Below, piece by piece: positions 7,915 through 16,214 of a stretch of 36,681 nt of DNA; the stretch's first letter is position 1, and every line of letters starts with the position of its first letter. This DNA is from an uncultured Oleiphilus sp. GTDB taxonomy: Bacteria; Pseudomonadota; Gammaproteobacteria; Pseudomonadales; Oleiphilaceae. The notes below the pieces were generated by a model that had not been told where the DNA came from, ran no database searches, and saw only the letters and a program-made list of their open reading frames with translations. A program made the translations under genes and the position numbers. Location of the stretch: the NCBI GenBank assembly GCA_913020495.1, contig CAJWBJ010000034.1, positions 1-36,681 on the forward strand, written 5' to 3'.

Positions 7915-9510
7915 ATGTACTTCAAGCTACTCACAAGCGCTTTACTATGTGCGATTTTTTTTGGAACCTGGACTCAAGTTGCAAATGCGACTGATACAAA
8001 AACGGTCGCGTCTGGTGCTGACGAATTAAATGCCACAATCCTCTACCAACAGCATTGTTCAGTGTGTCATGGGGATGATCGTTTTGGATTGATGGGCCCC
8101 GCTTTATTACCCGAGAACTTATCGCGCTTTAGAAAACACAAAGCGGTTAAAGTCATCAAGAATGGACGTGTCGCAACACAAATGCCCTCGTTTTCAGATA
8201 AATTAAATGAGCATCAGATTCAGTCTTTAGTCGACTACATTTATACCCCTTTAGCGAAGATTCCAGATTGGAAATTAGATAATATTCAAAAAACCAGAAA
8301 AGTCTTTTTTGAAGCGTCTTCTTTGTCTGATAAACCTGTATTTTCTGCCGATATGATGAACTTATTCATTGTGGTTGAGCTAGGTGATCACCATGCTACT
8401 GTCCTTAATGGCGATACTTTTGAGCCGATTCACCGTTTTCAAACACACTTTGCGCTACATGGAGGACCAAAATATTCACCAGATGGTAGGCACGTTTATT
8501 TTGCCTCTCGAGATGGTTGGGTGAGTAAATTTGATATCTATAATCTCAAAACGGTGGCCGAAGTACGTGTAGGAATCAATACACGTAACATTGCAATTTC
8601 AAGTGATGGTAGGTACCTCATGGCAGCAAATTATTTGCCCAATAATTTGGTGTTACTAGATACCCAAGATCTATCACCTATCAAAATGATCGATGTTAAA
8701 GATAAAAACGGAAAAACTTCTCGGGTCAGTGCCGTTTACAATGCACCACCCAGAAACAGTTTCATCGCAGCACTAAAAGACATAGAAGAAGTATGGGAAA
8801 TCAATTACCAAGATGCTCCTCCTGCAGGCTTCGTAGGCTGGGAGCATGATTACAATAAAGTATCGGGTGATGTCGTCACGCCAGCGCCATTTCCAATTCG
8901 CAAAATTAAAGTGTCTGCCTTGTTAGACGACTTCTTTTTCAACCAGGATTACAGCTTATTATTTGGTGCGTCCAGAAAAGGTGATGGCATCGTACTTTCT
9001 TTAGATGCCCGCAAAGAAATTGGTAGCTTAAATGTACCGGGGATGCCGCATTTGGGGTCAGGTATTACTTGGGAATATAAAGGCCGTGATGTGATGGCCA
9101 CGCCAAATCTTAAAGAAGGTAAAGTCACGATTATCGATATGGATACATGGGAGGTGGTTAAACACATCGAAACCAAGGGGCCAGGGTTCTTCATGCGTAG
9201 CCATGAAAAAACACCTTATGCTTGGGTAGATGTCTTTTTTGGACCGAATAAAGACCTCATGCACGTCATAGACAAATCAACACTGGAAATTGTTAAAACA
9301 CTAAAACCTGTACCTGGAAAAACAGCAGCTCACATCGAATTCACTAAAGATGGCCGTTACGCTCTAATGAGTATCTGGGATAAAGAGGGAGCGCTTATTA
9401 TTTATGATGCGCAGACATTAGAAGAAGTAAAACGTATTCCAATGTCTAAGCCTTCAGGCAAATATAATGTCTATAATAAAACCAGTTACTCGCGTGGAAC
9501 AAGTCATTGA
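7915..9510 (+). CDS. nirN: NirN, dihydro-heme d1 dehydrogenase (c-d1 cytochrome)
   Basis: This 531-residue secreted protein has a signal peptide ending near VANA, a cytochrome c domain with CSVCH (48-52) and the MPSFSDKL methionine region, and then an eight-bladed d1-type propeller. The motifs DDFFFNQDY, GMPHLGSGITW and the C-terminal PSGKYNV-YNK..SRGTSH mark it as NirN, which performs the last step of heme d1 synthesis. It is not the nitrite reductase NirS: the NirS active-site surroundings and NVYNT-type end are not what is seen. A 102-base gap separates it from nirE, so it may have its own initiation signal, though I see no clear promoter there. Confidence 0.9.
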   Translation: MYFKLLTSALLCAIFFGTWTQVANATDTKTVASGADELNATILYQQHCSVCHGDDRFGLMGPALLPENLSRFRKHKAVKVIKNGRVATQMPSFSDKLNEHQIQSLVDYIYTPLAKIPDWKLDNIQKTRKVFFEASSLSDKPVFSADMMNLFIVVELGDHHATVLNGDTFEPIHRFQTHFALHGGPKYSPDGRHVYFASRDGWVSKFDIYNLKTVAEVRVGINTRNIAISSDGRYLMAANYLPNNLVLLDTQDLSPIKMIDVKDKNGKTSRVSAVYNAPPRNSFIAALKDIEEVWEINYQDAPPAGFVGWEHDYNKVSGDVVTPAPFPIRKIKVSALLDDFFFNQDYSLLFGASRKGDGIVLSLDARKEIGSLNVPGMPHLGSGITWEYKGRDVMATPNLKEGKVTIIDMDTWEVVKHIETKGPGFFMRSHEKTPYAWVDVFFGPNKDLMHVIDKSTLEIVKTLKPVPGKTAAHIEFTKDGRYALMSIWDKEGALIIYDAQTLEEVKRIPMSKPSGKYNVYNKTSYSRGTSH

Positions 9511-9544
9511 GCGTGTCTTGTGAAGAGGTCGCTTAAACAATTAT

Positions 9545-10780
9545 TCATTCTGCTTGGTGATATTGATTACGATATACTTTCGTCAGTTTTTTTAATCGCA
9601 TTTGGTCAGCGATTAAAGAGAAAAAAGGAGATGAACTAATTTTGGGACGTTTCCCTTGCCCCATACGTCGCAATTGACGCTTGGTAATCGCCATCATCGC
9701 TAATGCAGACATGGTCTTATCCTTCCATTTAATGGCCGGTAAATCAACGAGGTTCTCCGGAGATGTTCGCCACGTATTCGGAAGTGAAGGGTTAAATGCC
9801 AAAGCACGACCTAAGCCCACCATATCAACACCTTGATCAAGTACTTCTTGGGCCACCTTTAAGCGAGTAATGCCTCCGGTGGTCATAACGGGCATGCTTG
9901 CTTGTTTAGCAATATCTTTTGCGAAGGGTAAAAAGTAAGCTTCACGCGCGAGTGTTCTGTCATCAGCATTATTTCCCTGCATCGCAGGGCTTTCATAATT
10001 GCCGCCAGATACTTCAACTAAATCGACGTCTAATTTACCTAACTCTTCTACTACTTTAAGAGCGTCGCCAGCGTCAAAACCACCGCGCTGAAAATCGGCA
10101 GAATTTAGTTTTACGCTCACCGCTGTCTCTTTTGGAACAACTTTTTGTACGGCTTTGACAATGTCATATAACAAACGTGCCCGATTACCTAAACTTCCAC
10201 CCCATTGATCAGTACGACGGTTAGTTAGAGGTGATAGAAATTGTGAGAGCAAATACCCATGTGCGGCATGAATTTGGACACCGTTAAAACCAGCTTTTAC
10301 TGCTTGTGATGCTGTCGAAGCAAAACGTTGAATCAATTCACTAATATCATTTTCGCTCATGGGCGTGGGCTTAGAAAATAGATTGCTATGTTTACCCATA
10401 TCCAGTGCAATATCTGAAGGTGATAAAACCTGACCACCCATAGCGGCATAAACTTGTCGACCGGGATGGTTTATTTGCATCCATATTTTTGCTCCGTTTT
10501 CTTGGCCCGCTTCTGACCATTTTTTAAAGGGCTCTAAAGGCGTATTTGCTTCGAGCACAATTCCACCGGGACCGGTCATGGCGCGATGATCTACCATCAC
10601 ATTGCCCGTAATCAACAAACCTGTACCACCTTTCGCCCAGGTTTTATAAAGTTGAAAAATACGCTCGCCAGGTAAATGCCCGGTTATAGCCATGTTCTCT
10701 TCCATGGCTGCTTTGGTTAATCGGTTGGGAAGTACCGTACCATTTGGCAAGGTCAGGGCATCAAAAACTGAGTGATTCAT
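9545..10780 (-). CDS. NADH:flavin oxidoreductase, old yellow enzyme family
   Basis: This is an FMN-binding TIM barrel of about 411 residues from ATG 10780. The family motifs are in order: LPNRLTKAAMEE, QINHPGRQ, the substrate-binding HAAHGYLLSQFLSP, NRRTDQWGGS, VKLNSADFQRGG and GLGRALAFNP. Such enzymes reduce α,β-unsaturated carbonyls or nitro compounds with NAD(P)H. The upstream TTG at 10816 would precede the predicted transcript start, so ATG 10780 is preferred. It is divergent from a MerR regulator with a MerR-type promoter between them, so it is probably switched on by a stress ligand sensed by that regulator. It converges on nirN with a 34-base gap. The true substrate is unknown. Confidence 0.9.
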   Translation of the reverse strand: MNHSVFDALTLPNGTVLPNRLTKAAMEENMAITGHLPGERIFQLYKTWAKGGTGLLITGNVMVDHRAMTGPGGIVLEANTPLEPFKKWSEAGQENGAKIWMQINHPGRQVYAAMGGQVLSPSDIALDMGKHSNLFSKPTPMSENDISELIQRFASTASQAVKAGFNGVQIHAAHGYLLSQFLSPLTNRRTDQWGGSLGNRARLLYDIVKAVQKVVPKETAVSVKLNSADFQRGGFDAGDALKVVEELGKLDVDLVEVSGGNYESPAMQGNNADDRTLAREAYFLPFAKDIAKQASMPVMTTGGITRLKVAQEVLDQGVDMVGLGRALAFNPSLPNTWRTSPENLVDLPAIKWKDKTMSALAMMAITKRQLRRMGQGKRPKISSSPFFSLIADQMRLKKLTKVYRNQYHQAE

Positions 10781-10817
10781 AGGTTTACCGATACAAGATG
10801 TTAGTGGATATTCCAAA

Positions 10818-10848
10818 AGTATAAGATTAAAGTTAACTTTAAGGTCAA
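10818..10848 (-). promoter_or_regulatory. MerR-type promoter/operator of the flavin oxidoreductase gene
   Basis: Read on the minus strand, -35 TTGACC (10848-10843) and -10 TATACT (10823-10818) are separated by 19 bases. Inside the spacer is a perfect 16-bp palindrome, TTAAAGTTAACTTTAA (10827-10842). An over-long 19-bp spacer with a centred dyad is the hallmark of promoters activated by MerR-family proteins through DNA untwisting. The promoter points to the oxidoreductase, and the MerR gene starts 27 bases away on the other side. The predicted transcript start is near 10811. Confidence 0.85.
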
Positions 10849-10874
10849 GTCTTCATTTATGTTTAGGAGTTATT

Positions 10875-11282
10875 ATGCGAATTGGAGAGTTAGCAAAAGT
10901 AACTGGCGTCGCAGCGCATACGATCCGTTTTTATGAAACAAAGGGTTTATTGCCTAAACCTGTTCGAGGTATGAACGGTTATCGAGCTTATAATGATCAG
11001 AGTGTACAACGCTTATCGAGTATTCAATGTGCGAAACGTTTAGGCTTTAGCTTGGATGATATGCTGGTTGTCTTGGCAGATCAGGGCGTCACCGACGGTC
11101 TTGATCATCAAAAAATTATAGCTCAGTTAGATACACGCTTAAGTGAAGTTGAAAGCATGGTGAAGCACTTGTTACAGCAAAGAGATGAGATAAAGGAGTT
11201 TAAAACAAGGCTTCAAGAAAATTGGCAGCAGGGAAAATGTATGCAAGCGACTGAAATGGAGGAAATACAAAATAAAGCCTAA
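10875..11282 (+). CDS. MerR family transcriptional regulator
   Basis: The product has 135 residues. The N-terminal winged helix MRIGELAKVTGVAAHTIRFYE is followed by GLLPKPVRGMNGYRAY and the RLSSIQCAKRLGFSLDDM segment, then a dimerisation coiled coil (about 75-120) and a short C-terminal tail with one Cys (GKCMQA). The ribosome-binding site TAGGAG lies before ATG 10875. Cysteines are few and not in the CadR/ZntR/CueR metal-loop pattern, so the inducer is more likely an organic or electrophilic compound. It most likely controls the divergent flavin oxidoreductase through the 19-bp-spacer promoter between them. Confidence 0.92.
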   Translation: MRIGELAKVTGVAAHTIRFYETKGLLPKPVRGMNGYRAYNDQSVQRLSSIQCAKRLGFSLDDMLVVLADQGVTDGLDHQKIIAQLDTRLSEVESMVKHLLQQRDEIKEFKTRLQENWQQGKCMQATEMEEIQNKA

Positions 11283-11401
11283 ACGTAAACAATTTTTTGT
11301 CTAAGTTAAACCTAATTATGATTATGATATTCTTCCTAAATGTTTATGAAATCTGTAGAATCCAAGTGACAAGGAATCAAATGAATGTTGTAAGGATCAT
11401 T

Positions 11402-11809
11402 ATGAATAAAGTATTGTTTATTATCATTTTTTTTATAGGTTTACAGGGGTGTTCGACGCCAAAATATGTTGGTAAAACATCTGAGAATTATAAGCAATTA
11501 AGCTGCACATTTGAAACAGAAACCTGCCGTATAAGGTATGGTGATGATGGTCATATTTCTTACTCTGTAGAAGAAACAGGCCCTAATACATATTCAGTTA
11601 ACGGTGCTGTTGATTTAGATATGGATATAGTCGGAGCAATGCGTCCAAAAATATCATTCTTTGTAATATTTATGGACAATGACCTTGTTCAACATGAAAG
11701 AAGAGTCAAGACTGGTACTAGGAAGGCAACTTTTGAATTTGAAGTGACAACCGAGAAACCGATTCTGAAAACTTCTATTGAAAAAATGACGTTTCATTAC
11801 CGGACTTAG
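11402..11809 (+). CDS. Hypothetical lipoprotein
   Basis: The start is ATG 11402, placed by an AAGGA ribosome-binding site five bases upstream; the longer open frame from 11297 has no such site. The 135-residue product starts with a short hydrophobic signal and lipobox LQGC (FIIIFFIGLQGCSTP), so it should be lipid-anchored. The mature part has two Cys (SCTFETETC) that could form a disulfide, and alternating polar/hydrophobic segments suggesting a β-sandwich. I do not recognise the family. It stands alone after merR and faces the RNA methylase gene. Confidence 0.6.
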   Translation: MNKVLFIIIFFIGLQGCSTPKYVGKTSENYKQLSCTFETETCRIRYGDDGHISYSVEETGPNTYSVNGAVDLDMDIVGAMRPKISFFVIFMDNDLVQHERRVKTGTRKATFEFEVTTEKPILKTSIEKMTFHYRT

Positions 11810-11874
11810 ATTAAAAAACAGGGAGCTTTGAGTTAACTTTATATTGTGTAAATAAGATGATGACTCCCTGCCAA

Positions 11875-12402
11875 CTATAGAATATTGGTAAGCTCTGTTT
11901 TTACCCTTACACGATTATTTACGTTTCGACTTTTGCAAATTAACTCATTACTGGCAATCGATTGTGCCGATTTGGCTAAGCGATCATATAGTACGATGTT
12001 TACTGTCATTGCGACATTCAGGCAACCAACAGTAGGGATATAAACGACCGAATCGGCCTGATCGATCATTTCCTGGCTTAAGGTGCCATCTTCGGGGCCG
12101 AAGATATAAAACGCTTTATTGGGGTGTTGGAACTCTGGTAATGGTACGGCATCTTCAACTAACTCAACGCATACAATTTTAGTATTCTCAGGGGCGCTTT
12201 CTAATAAACAGCTGACTTCTGTGAATGGGGTTGAGCTAACGGTATCTTGTCTATCGGTATAAAAACGTGCTGCCCGGTCATAACGATCACCCGTATAAAA
12301 TACAGCGTGTGCCTGAAAGCAACTGGCAGCTCGTAATACAGCCCCCACATTGGTTGGAGTTTTAGGGTTACTTAAACCAATATGTATTTCAAACTCGTTC
12401 AT
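11875..12402 (-). CDS. TrmH/SpoU family RNA 2'-O-methyltransferase
   Basis: This 175-residue protein has the three SPOUT motifs. Motif 1 is NPKTPTNVGAVLRAASCF at the N-terminus, motif 2 is FYIFGPEDGTLS, and motif 3 is IPTVGCLNVAMTVNIVLYDRL, which form the trefoil knot and the SAM pocket. Such enzymes methylate ribose in tRNA or rRNA. The size matches short TrmL-like proteins, but the exact target cannot be told from sequence. A basic tail (VNNRVRVKTEL) ends the protein. It is a single gene with its 3' end facing the lipoprotein gene. Confidence 0.85.
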   Translation of the reverse strand: MNEFEIHIGLSNPKTPTNVGAVLRAASCFQAHAVFYTGDRYDRAARFYTDRQDTVSSTPFTEVSCLLESAPENTKIVCVELVEDAVPLPEFQHPNKAFYIFGPEDGTLSQEMIDQADSVVYIPTVGCLNVAMTVNIVLYDRLAKSAQSIASNELICKSRNVNNRVRVKTELTNIL

Positions 12403-12462
12403 CTATTCAATCCGCAATTTCTTATCATTAGAAGCCTTCAAACCGAGAAGATTTTCTTGATC

Positions 12463-13242
12463 CTAAATTCTATCAAATGATAGTAATTTATCTAAACTTT
12501 CAGCCTGTTTGTTAATTTGTCTGAGTGCGCGTTTAAAACCACTTTTCAAATGTTTCTTTAAATGGCGAGTCGCTTCAGCCGTGGGGATTTGTTTAAGTCG
12601 GCAATACAAAGCAAGACAAAATATCACTTCATCTTCAGACAATGTTGCTTGACGGTTAGCTTGTCCATTGTAACAACTACCGCAGCCGCCTCTGAAGGTA
12701 TAGGCAGAATTAGCAAACATCACGCCGAAGCCCATAAAAATGGCTAATACTTCAGAGCCTTCTGCGAAATACTCAGGCCCACCCGGTGGAAATTGTTGAG
12801 ATTGCACGATTAAATGTTGTGCCATCACATGCGCAAAGGTGGAAGATAAATCTTCGGGCTTTAATGTTTGTTGCGGGTTATAGCTAATAAAAAGAGGTGC
12901 TTCACTGGCTATGGAAGGTAGGTTTTTAATAATGGAGTTTCTTTGTACGCTACTGAGTGCTAATTGATGAGGTGGTAAGGCTTGGAATAGTTCTGGTTTT
13001 TGAAGCTGGAATGGCCAATGAGTTAAGCCCGCATAATTGAGAGTATGGCGAAAAATATTTTCTGCTTTGTCATGTATGCTATTCACATTACCAGCAAAAA
13101 AATCATTTGTTGGCTGTATTAAACGGCTGCGGTTAAAAAACTCATCATGGTCAAAATAGCGTAGCGCCCATTCAAAAGCCTCAAAAATCCAGTCTGCACT
13201 CGTTGGTTCTATAAGAGGCCGGGGTTTAAAAAGACTAATCAT
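12463..13242 (-). CDS. Conserved-looking protein with a decayed zinc-peptidase-like motif, function unknown
   Basis: This cytoplasmic-looking protein of 259 residues has no signal peptide. Around residue 137 it has SSTFAHVMAQHLI, followed by PGGPEYFAEGSEVLAIFMGFGVMFANSAY. This arrangement resembles proteins with an AHELxHHL metal site followed by an acidic ligand and a hydrophobic GFG helix, but the Glu and the second His are replaced (HVMAQ instead of HExxH). A CGSCYN motif follows the hydrophobic helix. The C-terminus is basic and helical. I do not know the family by name. It sits 35 bases downstream of a lipoprotein gene on the same strand. Confidence 0.6.
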   Translation of the reverse strand: MISLFKPRPLIEPTSADWIFEAFEWALRYFDHDEFFNRSRLIQPTNDFFAGNVNSIHDKAENIFRHTLNYAGLTHWPFQLQKPELFQALPPHQLALSSVQRNSIIKNLPSIASEAPLFISYNPQQTLKPEDLSSTFAHVMAQHLIVQSQQFPPGGPEYFAEGSEVLAIFMGFGVMFANSAYTFRGGCGSCYNGQANRQATLSEDEVIFCLALYCRLKQIPTAEATRHLKKHLKSGFKRALRQINKQAESLDKLLSFDRI

Positions 13243-13277
13243 GAGTCGCTGTCTGCAAGACGAGGTGGGTGATAGGG

Positions 13278-13643
13278 TTAATTACCAAGGTTTCTAACCG
13301 TACTTAACTCACCTTTACCAAGTTCTTGAATATAAATTGCTTCTGGTTTAGCCAACTTAATTGAATATAGAATGACATGAGTTTTAGTAATTTGAATACC
13401 ATAATTCTCAGTAGTTAAATAAACACCGCCGCGATAACGACCTGAAGTAGAATGCCAACCAGTGTTATGTTCCTGTAACCATTTATCGAGGGCTAAGTAT
13501 TCATTGTCATTAGGCGTCAGCTGTTTGTTTAGTTCATTGTTAGTGCTATGAAATACACTTACTTCAGGGCCTAGTTGAATATCGAGTGATGCACTACAAC
13601 TCACTAATAGAAATATTGATAATATAAATAATATTCTGCTCAT
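13278..13643 (-). CDS. Small hypothetical lipoprotein
   Basis: This 121-residue product starts with MSRILFILSIFLLVSCSAS, a lipoprotein signal with lipobox LVSC. The mature domain is mostly β-like and contains a GRYRGGVYLTTENYGIQI stretch. No family is recognised. The ATG at 13643 is preceded on the minus strand by an AT-rich region. The gene is followed after 35 bases by the decayed-metallopeptidase-like gene, so the two may be co-transcribed. The bases between it and the next minus-strand gene (13644-13856) show nothing I can interpret. Confidence 0.6.
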   Translation of the reverse strand: MSRILFILSIFLLVSCSASLDIQLGPEVSVFHSTNNELNKQLTPNDNEYLALDKWLQEHNTGWHSTSGRYRGGVYLTTENYGIQITKTHVILYSIKLAKPEAIYIQELGKGELSTVRNLGN

Positions 13644-13856
13644 TTTAACACTCTAGATAGTTGGCTAGTCAGTCATTTTATAAGATAGATTAGAATAGTA
13701 AGTTCACTGGTGACAACATGCAAAATTAAACGAATGATTTCAATATTGAAGGTGAAATAGCTATTGCGGATAATGAGAAGGGTTAATGTTGTTAAACCCA
13801 TGTCCTATGTTCTGAAATATAAAAATACGGTGTATTCATATTTAACTGTCAAAGAA

Positions 13857-14063
13857 CTAATGGCCTTCGCTCATTTTGTACTTAATGCTTCCTGCAACAC
13901 TATTGGCATACTCTTCAACATTGTCATATCCCATTTTTTCTGCAAATGCTACCAAGTTAGAAATAAGGGGTTTCATCTCTGCAATTTCTTCATGGCTACG
14001 ACCGCAGCCTTCACAGCTTGTTCCTTCGTCAGTGCATTTTCCAGTACAAGGCCTAAATTCCAT
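13857..14063 (-). CDS. Small cysteine-rich protein, DUF1289-like
   Basis: This is a 68-residue protein. The start at ATG 14063 is fixed by a GGAG ribosome-binding site six bases upstream; a longer frame to 14126 would run into the promoter. The N-terminal half carries CTGKCTDEGTSCEGCGRS, the C-x3-C-x7-C-x2-C-G-R spacing of DUF1289-type proteins, which could bind a metal or Fe-S cluster. The C-terminal half is a predicted helix pair. The gene is preceded by an FNR-type promoter, so it is probably made at low oxygen. Its function is unknown. Confidence 0.75.
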   Translation of the reverse strand: MEFRPCTGKCTDEGTSCEGCGRSHEEIAEMKPLISNLVAFAEKMGYDNVEEYANSVAGSIKYKMSEGH

Positions 14064-14142
14064 TCTCTTCTCCAAGTTTTGTTGATCTATGAGTTGTATT
14101 CCTAGCGACAAGTTACAGCCAGCCATAATACAAATTTATAGT

Positions 14143-14184
14143 ATTATGCTTAAAACAGAGAAAATTTCTGTTGATCAAGATCAT
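14143..14184 (-). promoter_or_regulatory. FNR/ANR/DNR-type class II promoter of the Cys-rich gene
   Basis: TTGATCAAGATCAT (14171-14184) matches the FNR consensus TTGAT-N4-ATCAA at 9 of 10 positions. On the minus strand a -10 element CATAAT (14148-14143) lies at exactly the distance expected if the box is centred at -41.5, the class II activator position. The predicted transcript starts near 14136, about 73 bases before ATG 14063. The FNR site was the best one I found in the window. Confidence 0.7.
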
Positions 14185-14250
14185 TACACCTGCTCTTTTT
14201 TGAGCAAATGGTTCATTTAAATTTACTTGGAAATTAAGTTTTGCTTCGTT

Positions 14251-14275
14251 CCTCTTTTTTAAAGTAAAAAGGAGG
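14251..14275. other. Inverted repeat, possible hairpin or terminator
   Basis: CCTCTTTTTT, a 5-base loop (AAAGT) and AAAAAGGAGG form a 10-bp stem with one G-T type mismatch. It lies 36 bases beyond the stop of the TRIC-like gene on the minus strand and upstream of the FNR promoter, so it could end transcription of that gene. The T tracts are within the stem and not after it, so it is not a classical intrinsic terminator. Confidence 0.35.
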
Positions 14276-14310
14276 TTTGACATTTAACCTTCATGACGGG
14301 TCTTAATTAG

Positions 14311-14940
14311 CTACTCCCTCTCATCTTCACTGAACAGAAATGCGGGTAAGGCTAGCCCCATAAATATTCCAGTTAAGCGAAGGGTTAAAATCGTGAACAT
14401 GCCAATAATCATCGAGACTTCTGAACTGAAGCCAAAATGCTGTAAAACAAGAAATGATGCTCCACCTGCAATCGCTGCCAAAGCATAGATTTCTTTGTGA
14501 AAGATTAGCGGAATCTCATTACACACAACATCTCGCATGATTCCACCCGCGACCCCAGTCATCAACCCCATCAGTAACATGATCTCAGGGCTGTAACCAA
14601 GCGATTGCGCTTTTTGTATGCCAGAAATTGTGAAAAAAGCCAAACCAATGGCATCACAAACCTCTAACATACGCATCGGCATTCGATGAAGACGCACTAC
14701 AACGAAGGTTGCAAAAGCGGCTAAAATACCCACAAACAGATAAGCGGTATTTTCAATCCAAACCACAGGGTGAGCATCTAAAATCAAATCTCTTAACGTG
14801 CCGCCGCCGAGACAAGTAATTAGTGCGACAACCATGACGCCGAAGATATCCAGTTTCTTATGACCGGCAGTTAACGCTCCTGAAATTGCAAAAACAGCAA
14901 TGCCGAAGAAGTCGAGGAACGCGATGATTGATGAAGACAT
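14311..14940 (-). CDS. TRIC-type/UPF0126 membrane protein (YadS-like)
   Basis: This 209-residue integral membrane protein has about seven transmembrane helices arranged as two similar halves. Each half carries the family motif: TCLGGGTLRDLIL near residue 43 and GVAGGIMRDVVC near residue 128. These belong to bacterial homologues of trimeric intracellular cation channels, formerly UPF0126. The bacterial role is thought to be a monovalent-cation channel, and some members have been linked to amino-acid uptake. The length is normal and both GG..RD motifs are intact. It is transcribed away from the deiminase gene's 3' end, with no obvious partner. Confidence 0.88.
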   Translation of the reverse strand: MSSSIIAFLDFFGIAVFAISGALTAGHKKLDIFGVMVVALITCLGGGTLRDLILDAHPVVWIENTAYLFVGILAAFATFVVVRLHRMPMRMLEVCDAIGLAFFTISGIQKAQSLGYSPEIMLLMGLMTGVAGGIMRDVVCNEIPLIFHKEIYALAAIAGGASFLVLQHFGFSSEVSMIIGMFTILTLRLTGIFMGLALPAFLFSEDERE

Positions 14941-15003
14941 AAGTTATTGGACACCATTATGGTTGGTAGAAGTACTCGATTGTTATAGAGCTTCCATCAG
15001 CGT

Positions 15004-16140
15004 TTAAAATGTTAGCTGGTGTAATTTGGGTTCTTGTTGTGTCGTACAGTGTATACTCCCGCCACCGCTGGCGATACCATCAATAGAAAGCTGTTCAATA
15101 TGATGGTTAGGAAATACTTGTGCTAATTTTGTTTTAGCGGCCTTATCCGCCTTTTTATCACCGAATTTCTGCATGATAATCGCGCCATTACACATATAAT
15201 AACCCACATAACCCGCCGCAAAATCTTTTGTTCCGTATTTGGTATTAATATCCCAGGGCGTATCAAGAATAACTAATTTTAAAGGCTTACCCTTGGCATC
15301 AGTAGCGGCTTGAAGGATTTTTATATTGTCTCGGGTTATTTGGTAATCATAAGAGTCTTTATCCATGTCACGGCTTACAATCACGACTCCCGGTTTGGCA
15401 AATCGAGCATAAAAGTCTGTATGTCCATCGGTAATGTCTTTGCCTTTAATACCTTTTAACCAGATAATTTTATTTAGGCCGAGTAGTGACTTTAGTTCAG
15501 CTTCAAGTTCTTTTCTGTTTCGATTAGGGTTACGGTTATCATTAAGAATACAGCTTTCTGTCATGATGGCAGTACCCGCTCCATTGACCTCGAAACATCC
15601 ACCCTCTAAAACCATGCTCGACTTAATTATTTTCACCTGAGCTTGTTGCGCGACAAAGTCTGCGACCTTTGCGTCTAGTTCATAGGCTTGGTCTTCACCC
15701 CAGCCATTGAAGTTAAAATTAACAGCTGCTTTTTGCCCTTTAGCGTTGATAACAAAAGTGGGACCGGTATCTCTCATCCAAAGATCATTCATATTGAATT
15801 CAATGAGTTCAATCGGAAAATTATGGGAGCCAAGGCCTGCAAGAAGCTTCTTGGCAAGATGCACATCTTGCTTCCTGACCAGTAATGATAAAGGTTCATA
15901 TTTAGCGATAGCTTTGGCAATAGATGCTAAGTTTCGCTGTACTTCAGGTACCTGTTTTGCTTCCCAAATATCATAACTAGCTATAAAGGACATCCAGGTT
16001 CGTTCATGTTGATCACTTTCCTCTGGCATAAACCAGTGGTTTTGAACTGTTAGATTGGAAGCTTTAGCAGAAAAACCTGATAGCAGGCTACTACTGCCTA
16101 GCATCATTGATAGCTGTATAAATTTACGTCTTGATATCAT
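15004..16140 (-). CDS. Tat-exported agmatine deiminase / peptidylarginine deiminase family protein
   Basis: This 378-residue protein begins MISRRKFIQLSMMLGSSSLL, a twin-arginine signal (SRRKFIQ), so it should be exported folded. The mature protein has the guanidine-deiminase fold motifs: MPEESDQHERTWMSF, LWMRDTGPTF, MVLEGGCFEVNG, DITDGHTDFYARF and, near the end, GGGSIHCTTQQEP with the catalytic Cys365. All core residues expected for hydrolysis of agmatine to N-carbamoylputrescine appear present. Most AguA enzymes are cytosolic, so the Tat signal is notable. It could instead act on peptidyl-arginine or another guanidino compound. The ribosome-binding site AAAGGG lies before the ATG. Confidence 0.85.
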   Translation of the reverse strand: MISRRKFIQLSMMLGSSSLLSGFSAKASNLTVQNHWFMPEESDQHERTWMSFIASYDIWEAKQVPEVQRNLASIAKAIAKYEPLSLLVRKQDVHLAKKLLAGLGSHNFPIELIEFNMNDLWMRDTGPTFVINAKGQKAAVNFNFNGWGEDQAYELDAKVADFVAQQAQVKIIKSSMVLEGGCFEVNGAGTAIMTESCILNDNRNPNRNRKELEAELKSLLGLNKIIWLKGIKGKDITDGHTDFYARFAKPGVVIVSRDMDKDSYDYQITRDNIKILQAATDAKGKPLKLVILDTPWDINTKYGTKDFAAGYVGYYMCNGAIIMQKFGDKKADKAAKTKLAQVFPNHHIEQLSIDGIASGGGSIHCTTQQEPKLHQLTF

Positions 16141-16214
16141 GATTGCTGCCCTTTGGCGCTAATTTGTTTGCTGTAATTGTATTTTAGTAAATTATTAGAA
16201 TTAGACCGTATTAT

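Noticed and set aside
7915..9510. Cytochrome cd1 nitrite reductase NirS
   Set aside because: Motifs DDFFFNQDY, GMPHLGSGITW and the SRGTSH end fit NirN; NirS is more likely outside the window.
11819..11870. Terminator formed by CAGGGAG and CTCCCTG between convergent genes
   Set aside because: The loop is 38 bases and no T run follows, so termination cannot be argued from sequence.
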